Shown: in pieces, positions 6,107 to 11,205 of the stretch
How the letters are laid out: every line of letters begins with the position of its first letter
Position numbering within the stretch: the stretch's first letter is position 1
Origin: SAR324 cluster bacterium
GTDB taxonomy: Bacteria > SAR324 > JACQKK01
Direction: 5' to 3'
Length of the DNA: 11,205 bases
NCBI GenBank assembly: GCA_022572825.1
Contig: JACZVE010000059.1
Span: 1 to 11,205 of the forward strand
Notes under the pieces: generated by a model
Seen by the model: the letters and a program-made list of their open reading frames with translations, nothing else
The model's database searches: none
Told to the model about the DNA's origin: nothing
Made by a program: the position numbers and the translations under genes

Positions 6107-8785
6107 CTACCGCCCGCCCTGGGCCTGGCGGCGCCTTCTGCCGCCGGCCTTTTTGCGGCCCCAGTTAGGCAGCTTGTGCATCTGCCGGGGCTTGACCTCG
6201 CCGTCGTCACCGTGGCTATAGGCGAGCCGCTCCTGCGTTTTGCGCTCCCGCTCGACGGGCTGGGGCGCTTCGGTGCCGAACTGGGCGCGGAAGAACATCG
6301 TGACGGCCTCGTTGCTGATGCGGGCCATCAGGTCCGAGAACATGGCGAATCCCTCACGCTTATACTCGTCGATGGGCTTCTTCTGAGCGTAGCCGACCAG
6401 GCCGATGCCCTCCCGGAGATGATCCATGGAAAGCAGATGGTCCTTCCACAGATTGTCGTGAATGCTGAGCAGGATGTGGCGCTGGAAATCCCGGAAGACT
6501 CCGGCGACCTGTTCCGGCTCAGGCGGCACGCCCTCGTTTGCCGCGGTCAGCATGCGCGCCATCATGTCCCGCTTTTCCCCGTACAGGCCTTCCACCTGCT
6601 GCATGAGGTTCGCGCGCAGCGAATCCGGGGACAGTTCCGTATCGTCCCAGGCCACCTGAGCGGGTGTTCCGAAAGTGCCGCGAAACTGCCTATCCAGCCC
6701 TTCGACGTCCCACTGGTCCAGGTGCTTGCTGTCGGTGTGCCCGGAAATCACCTCCTCCAGCGTTTCATCGGCCATATCCAGCAGCACGTCCTCGATATTC
6801 GCCCCCAGGATGGCGCGGCGCTGACCATAGATGATCTCGCGCTGCTTGTTCATCACGTCGTCGTACTCCAGCACGTGCTTGCGGATCTCGAAGTTGTGCG
6901 CTTCCACCTTCTTCTGCGCATTTTCGATGGCGCGGGAAATCAGCACGTGGGTGATCGCCTCGTCCTCCTCCACGCGCAGGCGGGTCATCAGATTGGCGAT
7001 GCGCTCTCCGCCGAAGATGCGCATCAGATCGTCTTCCAGGGACAGGTAAAAGCGCGACGCGCCGGAATCGCCCTGCCGGCCCGAGCGGCCCCGCAACTGA
7101 TTGTCGATGCGGCGCGATTCGTGCCGCTCGGTGCCGATGATGAACAGTCCGCCCAACTCCGGAATGCCCTCGCCCAGCTTGATGTCCGTTCCGCGGCCGG
7201 CCATGTTGGTCGCGATGGTGACCCGTCCTTGCTCGCCCGCGTGTGCGATGATCTCCGCCTCCTGCTCGTGGTACTTGGCATTGAGCACGGTATGAGGAAT
7301 CCCTTCCTCTTTCAGCCGGCGGCTCAGCTCTTCCGAGGCCTCGATGGAAACGGTGCCCACCAGCGCGGGCTGGCCCGTCGGGTAGATTTCGCTGATTTCG
7401 CGCACGATGGCACGCTGCTTGGCTTCCTTGGTCTTGTAGATGACGTCGGGATAGTCGTTGCGGATCATGGGTTGGTTGGTGGGCACAACCAGCACTTCCA
7501 TCCCGTAAATTTTGACGAATTCCTCCTCTTCGGTTTTCGCCGTTCCGGTCATGCCGGCCAGCTTATCGAACATGCGGAAATAGTTCTGGAACGTGATGGT
7601 GGCGTACGTCTGGCTCTCGCGCTCGATGCGCACGCCCTCCTTGGCCTCCAGGGCCTGATGGAGGCCGTCGGAAAAGCGGCGGCCGGGCATCAGCCGCCCA
7701 GTGAACTCGTCGACGATGACGACCTTGCCCTCGTTAATCACATAGTCCACGTCCCGGTTGAACATGTAGATTGCGCGCAGGGCCTGGTTGACGTGATGGA
7801 GGGTTTCCATGTTCTCGATGTCGAACAGACTGCCCTTGTTGAGCAGGCCCTGCTTGCGCAGGCGATCCTCGATGAGCTGGCCGCCCTGTTCGGTGAGAGT
7901 GATGGAGCGCGACTTCTCGTCCATGGAGTAGTCGCCCTCCCGCACCACCGCCTTGTCTTCATACTCATCCCGCCAGTCTTCCCGAATGCCCCCCTGCTCG
8001 TGCTGCGGCAGCTTGCCCACCTCCTCCTTGCGGATTTCGCGGGACAGCCCGTGCATCACCTTGTGAATGAGGTAGTACTTTTCCGTCGATTCCTCGGTGG
8101 GTCCGCTGATGATCAGGGGTGTGCGCGCCTCGTCGATGAGGATCGAGTCCACCTCATCCACGATGGCGAAGTGGAAGGGGCGCTGTACGTATTCGGCCAG
8201 GCCAAACTTCATGTTGTCGCGCAGATAATCGAAGCCGTACTCGTTATTGGTGCCGTAGGTGATGTCGGCGCCGTACGCCTCGCGCCGCTCCGCGTCCCCC
8301 ATGCCGTGCTGAATCAGCCCGACGCGCAATCCCAGCTTCTCGTAGATGGAACCCATCCACTGGCTGTCGCGCTTGGCGAGATAATCGTTGGGCGTGACGA
8401 TGTGCACGCCCTTGCCGGTGAGCGCGTTGAGATAGGCCGGTGCCGTCGAGGCCAGCGTCTTTCCCTCGCCGGTCTTCATTTCGGCGATCATGCCGCGGTG
8501 CAGGCCGATCCCGCCGATGAGCTGAACGTCGAAGTGGCGTTCCCCAATGACGCGCAGGCTGGCCTCCCGCACCAGCGCGAAGGCCTCGGGGAGCAGATCG
8601 TCCAGATCGCAGCCGTCGGCCAGGCGCGCCTTCAGCTGATCGCTCCTCGCGGGAAAGGCATCGTCCGGCACCGCCTGCGTCTGCGGTTCCAAGGCGTTGA
8701 TCTGCTCCACCAACCGGCCGAACTCCTTGAGATAGCGGTCGTTCCGGGATGGCACGAACAATCGCAACAATGGCTTCAGCATCAT
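6107..8785 (-). CDS. secA: Preprotein translocase ATPase SecA, without the Cys-rich zinc tail
   Basis: SecA is the cytosolic and membrane-associated ATPase that pushes unfolded preproteins through SecYEG. The 892-residue product shows Walker A MKTGEGKT at 103-110, TPNDYLAKRD at 131-140, the Walker B/DEAD-like DEVDSILIDEAR at 210-221, a preprotein cross-linking region from about 230 to 385, VDEFTGR at 358-364, GMTGTAKTE at 411-419, NMAGRGTDIKLG at 527-538, the RGRSGRQGD arginine-finger region at 565-573, and the scaffold/wing region with YDDVMNKQRE at 641-650 and GYAQKKPIDEYKREGF at 798-813. The end (about 841-892) is basic and contains GRKKAGGRRRR where many SecAs carry CxCxSGx8CH/C, which binds zinc, SecB and lipids. 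No cysteine is present there. The ATG pair at 8785/8782 follows AGGAAGGG; the upstream extension of the frame is rejected. Confidence 0.97.
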   Translation of the reverse strand: MMLKPLLRLFVPSRNDRYLKEFGRLVEQINALEPQTQAVPDDAFPARSDQLKARLADGCDLDDLLPEAFALVREASLRVIGERHFDVQLIGGIGLHRGMIAEMKTGEGKTLASTAPAYLNALTGKGVHIVTPNDYLAKRDSQWMGSIYEKLGLRVGLIQHGMGDAERREAYGADITYGTNNEYGFDYLRDNMKFGLAEYVQRPFHFAIVDEVDSILIDEARTPLIISGPTEESTEKYYLIHKVMHGLSREIRKEEVGKLPQHEQGGIREDWRDEYEDKAVVREGDYSMDEKSRSITLTEQGGQLIEDRLRKQGLLNKGSLFDIENMETLHHVNQALRAIYMFNRDVDYVINEGKVVIVDEFTGRLMPGRRFSDGLHQALEAKEGVRIERESQTYATITFQNYFRMFDKLAGMTGTAKTEEEEFVKIYGMEVLVVPTNQPMIRNDYPDVIYKTKEAKQRAIVREISEIYPTGQPALVGTVSIEASEELSRRLKEEGIPHTVLNAKYHEQEAEIIAHAGEQGRVTIATNMAGRGTDIKLGEGIPELGGLFIIGTERHESRRIDNQLRGRSGRQGDSGASRFYLSLEDDLMRIFGGERIANLMTRLRVEEDEAITHVLISRAIENAQKKVEAHNFEIRKHVLEYDDVMNKQREIIYGQRRAILGANIEDVLLDMADETLEEVISGHTDSKHLDQWDVEGLDRQFRGTFGTPAQVAWDDTELSPDSLRANLMQQVEGLYGEKRDMMARMLTAANEGVPPEPEQVAGVFRDFQRHILLSIHDNLWKDHLLSMDHLREGIGLVGYAQKKPIDEYKREGFAMFSDLMARISNEAVTMFFRAQFGTEAPQPVERERKTQERLAYSHGDDGEVKPRQMHKLPNWGRKKAGGRRRRQAQGGR

Positions 8786-8793
8786 CCCTTCCT
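8786..8793 (-). promoter_or_regulatory. Shine-Dalgarno that sets the secA start
   Basis: The minus strand reads AGGAAGGG directly before two in-frame ATG codons (8785-8783 and 8782-8780). The AGGA part is four bases from the first ATG and seven from the second, so initiation at the second is equally possible. The frame is open to 9226, but the extension has no SecA homology. Confidence 0.65.
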
Positions 8794-8833
8794 GGATTGG
8801 ATGCGAATTTCCGCAGTGAGCGCGGCGCGGGGA

Positions 8834-8839
8834 ATTATG
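8834..8839 (-). promoter_or_regulatory. Possible proximal -10 element for secA
   Basis: The minus strand reads CATAAT, one mismatch from consensus, about 49 bases before the secA ATG. No convincing -35 is seen. The 12-bp palindrome CTCCGCGCGGAG (8844-8855) sits just upstream, where the promoter spacer would be, so a repressor site is imaginable. Confidence 0.25.
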
Positions 8840-8912
8840 CAAACTCCGCGCGGAGGTTGTGGTAACGCTCCGCCTGGCGAACCGGGCAAGCTTGGCGTTG
8901 CGGCCAGTGGCG

Positions 8913-8921
8913 TTTATACCA
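8913..8921 (-). promoter_or_regulatory. Extended -10 promoter candidate for secA
   Basis: The minus strand reads TGGTATAAA, an extended -10 (TGn plus TATAAA, one mismatch from TATAAT). Extended -10 promoters can work with a poor -35, and none is evident here. Transcription would start near 8906, giving a leader of about 120 nt before secA. Confidence 0.4.
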
Positions 8922-9118
8922 TTCGGCCAAATTTTCGAACCATCGTCAAGCGCGCGGGTACGCCCGCGGGTGCGTCGGCCAACCCAGAGAGCCCCTGCCC
9001 GCAGGCGCGGCAATATGGCGAAACCCGGGCATAAGTCCGGCGGGAGGAGAGTGGGCGACGCGCGCGGCATGGCGGCGAACCTTGCCGTCCAGCTGCCCGC
9101 GGTTGCCGACGGGCGGTC

Positions 9119-9124
9119 ATTATA
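9119..9124 (-). promoter_or_regulatory. Distal TATAAT element pointing to secA
   Basis: The minus strand reads a perfect TATAAT in a short AT-rich island. The best -35 is GTGGCA, four of six matches but at 19 bases, which is long. If active, the secA leader would be about 325 nt. Confidence 0.3.
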
Positions 9125-9152
9125 GTAAGTAATCAGCCGTTTCTGCCACGCG

Positions 9153-9167
9153 TGCCCCCAGGGGGCA
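9153..9167. repeat. Perfect 7-bp inverted repeat TGCCCCC-A-GGGGGCA
   Basis: A 15-base palindrome with a single central A lies between the secA-facing TATAAT element and the antiporter start. The one-base spacer makes it a poor RNA hairpin but a reasonable dimeric protein-binding site. No regulator is encoded in the window that could be paired with it. Confidence 0.6.
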
Positions 9168-9375
9168 AAGGGGCGTTGAACACTATTGGGCCTCCGCGGC
9201 GGGAAGTCGGCGCACCTCGCGGGCATACTTCCGGCAGCGATTCGTGCGCTGCGAATCGTCGATTCGCTCTCAGCGGCGCACCCGGCCGGGAATGGCGCCG
9301 CCCACAGCGATACGCGCGGTGCGGCCAGGCGCGTCCCCGCTCGCCGATCACGTTGAAACAGGGCCGAAAGCGGAC

Positions 9376-10794
9376 ATGAACCATCGATCCTTCATGCGGG
9401 GAATCCCGCTGTGCATGGCGTTTCTGATACTGGCCGCGCCCGCCTGGGCATCCGGCGGAGGCGGCGGCGGGTTCACGCCCCCCGTGTGGACAATCGGGCC
9501 ATTCGTCGGGATTCTGCTCTCCATCGCCCTGTTCCCTCTGCTTGCCCATCACTTTTGGGAGCGCCACTACCCCAAGATCAGCGCGGCGTGGCTGGTATTG
9601 GCGATCATCCTGATGTATCTCTCCGTGCCGGCGGACGTGTCGTTCGCGGAGGCTTACGGGGCGCGGTTCTTCGTCACCTCCGAGGAGTACATCGCCTTCA
9701 TCGTGCTGCTGGGCTCCCTGTTCGTCATTTCCGGGGGTGTCTACATTTCCGGCGATCTGAACGGCTCGCCCACCGTGAACACCGTGATCATCCTGATCGG
9801 CACCCTGTTGGCGAGCGTGATCGGCACCACGGGGGCCGCCATGCTATTGGTGCGCCCGATCATCCGCGCCAACGCCAGCCGGGAATACCAATCCCACGTG
9901 GTGTTGTTTTTCATATTTCTCGTCTGCAACATCGGCGGATCGCTGACGCCCATCGGCGATCCACCGCTGTTCCTGGGCTTTCTGAAGGGCATCCCCTTTC
10001 AGTGGACCTTGGTGCTCACCCCCCACTGGGCCTTCACCGTCGCAATCGTGCTGGTTGGGTTCTATCTGCTCGACCGGTACCTGTACCGCCGCGAGGGGTT
10101 GACCGCCACCGCTCCGCAGGGCCCGCGCGAGCCCATCCGCGTGCATGGATCGGTGAACTTCCTGCTGCTCCTGGGCGTGGTGGCGCTGGTGATCATGAGC
10201 GGGGTGCTGCATTTCGAGACGGTCATTCCGGTAGGCGATCTGGGGACACTGCACATTCCCGCCCTGCTGCGCGACGGTGGGCTGCTCGTCCTGGCGGCGA
10301 TCTCGCTGGCGATCACCTCCAAACACATTCGGCAAAGCAACAACTTCAACTTCGAGCCCATCCTGGAAGTAGCCTACCTCTTCGTCGGCATTTTCACCTG
10401 CATGATCCCGGCTCTGATGCTGCTCAACGCCCGCGGCGGAGAGCTGGGGCTGGACTCTCCGGCCAGCTATTTCTGGGCGACGGGCATCCTCTCGGCGTTT
10501 CTGGACAATGCGCCCACCTATCTGACGTTTCTGGCCACGGCGATGGGCTCGCTGGGATTGGAGCAGGCGGTCGAGATGACCCAGGACCCCGACGCCGCGG
10601 CCATCCTGAAGGGTATCTCGGTCGGGGCGGTGTTTATGGGCGCCCTGACTTACATCGGCAATGGCCCGAACTTCATGGTCAAGGCCATCGCCGAGGGCAG
10701 CGGCGTTCGCATGCCCAGCTTCTTCGGCTACCTGCTATATTCTACGGTTGTCCTGCTTCCCGTGTTCGTGCTGGTGACCATCGTATTCTTCTAG
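9376..10794 (+). CDS. CitMHS_2/NhaD-like sodium:proton antiporter family membrane protein
   Basis: This is a polytopic inner-membrane transporter of the ion transporter superfamily. Relatives are annotated as NhaD-type Na+/H+ antiporters or putative citrate transporters, so the substrate is inferred and most likely Na+ against H+. From the ATG at 9376 it has 472 residues. A typical cleavable signal peptide is visible (MNHRSFMRG then a hydrophobic stretch ending APAWA, residue 25), followed by six Gly and then PFVGILLSIALFPLLA at 42-57. About eleven or twelve hydrophobic segments follow. Conserved blocks are GGSLTPIGDPPLFLGFLKG at 187-205, FEPILEVAYLFVGIF at 326-340, the re-entrant-like FLDNAPTY at 375-382, and YIGNGPNFMVKAI at 426-438. 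The frame is open to 9244 but begins naturally at the signal peptide; no strong Shine-Dalgarno is seen. It is divergent from secA and appears to be a stand-alone gene. Confidence 0.88.
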   Translation: MNHRSFMRGIPLCMAFLILAAPAWASGGGGGGFTPPVWTIGPFVGILLSIALFPLLAHHFWERHYPKISAAWLVLAIILMYLSVPADVSFAEAYGARFFVTSEEYIAFIVLLGSLFVISGGVYISGDLNGSPTVNTVIILIGTLLASVIGTTGAAMLLVRPIIRANASREYQSHVVLFFIFLVCNIGGSLTPIGDPPLFLGFLKGIPFQWTLVLTPHWAFTVAIVLVGFYLLDRYLYRREGLTATAPQGPREPIRVHGSVNFLLLLGVVALVIMSGVLHFETVIPVGDLGTLHIPALLRDGGLLVLAAISLAITSKHIRQSNNFNFEPILEVAYLFVGIFTCMIPALMLLNARGGELGLDSPASYFWATGILSAFLDNAPTYLTFLATAMGSLGLEQAVEMTQDPDAAAILKGISVGAVFMGALTYIGNGPNFMVKAIAEGSGVRMPSFFGYLLYSTVVLLPVFVLVTIVFF

Positions 10795-11010
10795 CCAAAT
10801 TTATTCTGGCCTGCCTCGCGGCGGCCCGCCCGACATCTCTCCACACGCCGCGCCTGCCCCGCCATTCCGCACTGCCCATCACGCCCGCCCAGGCCACACC
10901 GGGAAAACCTGCTCCGACACGGTGGCGAGGTCTGCAATTTGCTTAACTTTAGTACTGCAACGACACGACGAACCCGCAACCCCCCGCTGACCGGAAGGGA
11001 AAGGATCGCC
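10795..11010 (+). other. Intergenic region with a C-rich, G-poor stretch (possible Rho loading site)
   Basis: No intrinsic terminator with a T-run follows the antiporter stop. Instead 10831-10900 contains about 39 C against 12 G on the coding strand, the C>G imbalance typical of rut sites for Rho-dependent termination. An AT-richer patch (AATTTGCTTAACTTTAGTAC around 10936-10955) follows and may hold the promoter of the next gene, but I cannot define -35 and -10 boxes. CTGCAA occurs at 10932-10937 and again at 10955-10960. Confidence 0.35.
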
Positions 11011-11205
11011 ATGACGGCAAGAACGACTCGGCTCATCATCGCCGTGCTGGGAACGGCCATTGTGCTCGGCGGCTGTACATGGGGCAGGCGCACCAGCATA
11101 TCTCCGCGCCAACGGCCGCAGGACTCCCAACTGGCCGCGGACCTGCAGGCGCTGCGGCACGAGAACGATCAACTGCGGAGCCAGCAGCAGCAGACCGACT
11201 CCAAA
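11011..11205 (+). CDS. Putative lipoprotein with coiled-coil start, truncated by window edge
   Basis: The ATG at 11011 follows AAAGGA with five bases between, a good ribosome-binding site. All 65 visible codons are open and the gene runs off the window. The first 22 residues form a lipoprotein signal peptide: basic MTARTTR, a hydrophobic core, then a lipobox LGGC with the Cys at 22 to be lipidated. After Cys, TWGRRTS follows; the residue after Cys is Thr, not Asp, so outer-membrane sorting would be expected by the proteobacterial rule. From about residue 40 the sequence shifts to a heptad-like, Gln/Glu-rich pattern (LAADLQALRHENDQLRSQQQ), suggesting a coiled coil. The functional domain is missing. 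OmpA-like peptidoglycan-associated and YbgF-like periplasmic proteins start this way, but so do many others, so no specific function is assigned. Confidence 0.75.
   Translation, partial: MTARTTRLIIAVLGTAIVLGGCTWGRRTSISPRQRPQDSQLAADLQALRHENDQLRSQQQQTDSK

Larger units (their letters stand above)
8786..9375. other. Divergent regulatory region between secA and the antiporter gene
   Basis: No gene is recognised in these 590 bases. Open frames here are Arg-rich and unconserved in appearance. The region must hold promoters for secA (leftwards) and the antiporter (rightwards). AT-rich islands stand out in otherwise GC-rich DNA at about 8913-8940 and 9119-9136. Palindromes are CTCCGCGCGGAG at 8844-8855 and TGCCCCCAGGGGGCA at 9153-9167. 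A TATAGT at 9121-9126 could be a plus-strand -10 element but has no good -35. Confidence 0.5.

Noticed and set aside
4208..9034. A 1608-codon open frame on the plus strand, running antisense to tsf, rpsB and secA and through the 5501-6106 gap
   Set aside because: It reads the complement of three genes with clear family motifs. Its product is a His/Leu/Asp/Arg-rich string with no recognisable domain. Long antisense frames are common in GC-rich DNA because stop codons are rare in the complementary frame. Only a conserved protein or peptide evidence would change this.
8786..9226. 147-residue N-terminal extension of SecA
   Set aside because: The extension is Arg/Pro/Ser-rich with no SecA similarity, and a good Shine-Dalgarno lies directly before the canonical N-terminus at 8785.
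9411..10946. 511-codon plus-strand frame overlapping the antiporter
   Set aside because: It is a shifted frame of the antiporter gene, rich in Arg and His, with no domain, while the other frame carries all transporter motifs.
10932..10960. Direct repeat CTGCAA spaced 23 bases, as an activator site
   Set aside because: A six-base repeat is too short to be meaningful alone, and no promoter could be fixed next to it.
1..11205. CRISPR array, insertion sequence, phage or defence genes
   Set aside because: No spaced direct repeats, transposase, integrase or nuclease motifs were seen; the only tandem repeat lies inside rpsB and is coding.

Overview
The window is a GC-rich bacterial segment dominated by housekeeping genes. 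A block on the minus strand carries secA and then, separated from it by about 600 bp, the translation and nucleotide cluster rpsB-tsf-pyrH-frr, followed by mraY. On the plus strand, divergent from secA, lies a CitMHS_2/NhaD-like sodium:proton antiporter. It is followed by the 5' end of a coiled-coil lipoprotein gene cut off by the window edge. The lipoprotein signal and the exported antiporter N-terminus suggest a Gram-negative-type envelope, and MraY and SecA fit a peptidoglycan-containing cell. Three details do not look like a proteobacterial or firmicute reference: S2 has a long Ala/Pro C-terminal extension, MraY has about 60 extra residues, and SecA lacks the Cys-rich zinc tail. A PVC-group or Hydrogenedentota/Sumerlaeota-like lineage is my guess, but it rests on impression only and has low confidence.

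Layout from left to right. Positions 1-591 hold no recognisable gene, only short inverted repeats and a probable terminator for the minus-strand operon at 518-540. The genes mraY (592-1848), frr (2010-2567), pyrH (2709-3419), tsf (3463-4317) and rpsB (4355-5500) all read leftwards. Positions 5501-6106 are non-coding and contain several good hairpins, probably the rpsB leader plus the end of the secA transcript. secA occupies 6107-8785 (minus). Positions 8786-9375 are a divergent regulatory region with promoter-like and palindromic sequences. The antiporter is at 9376-10794 (plus). Positions 10795-11010 are C-rich, like a Rho loading site. The partial lipoprotein gene starts at 11011.

Functionally, the minus-strand cluster links ribosome assembly (S2), elongation (EF-Ts), UMP phosphorylation (PyrH), ribosome recycling (RRF) and the first membrane step of peptidoglycan synthesis (MraY). 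UMP kinase feeds pyrimidine nucleotides towards UDP-sugars, so placing mraY here is metabolically sensible though not the common arrangement. SecA drives preprotein export. I saw no CRISPR array, transposon, tRNA, rRNA or obvious new multi-gene system. The points most worth a second look are the S2 repeat extension, the variant MraY and its location, the tail-swapped SecA and the structured rpsB leader.
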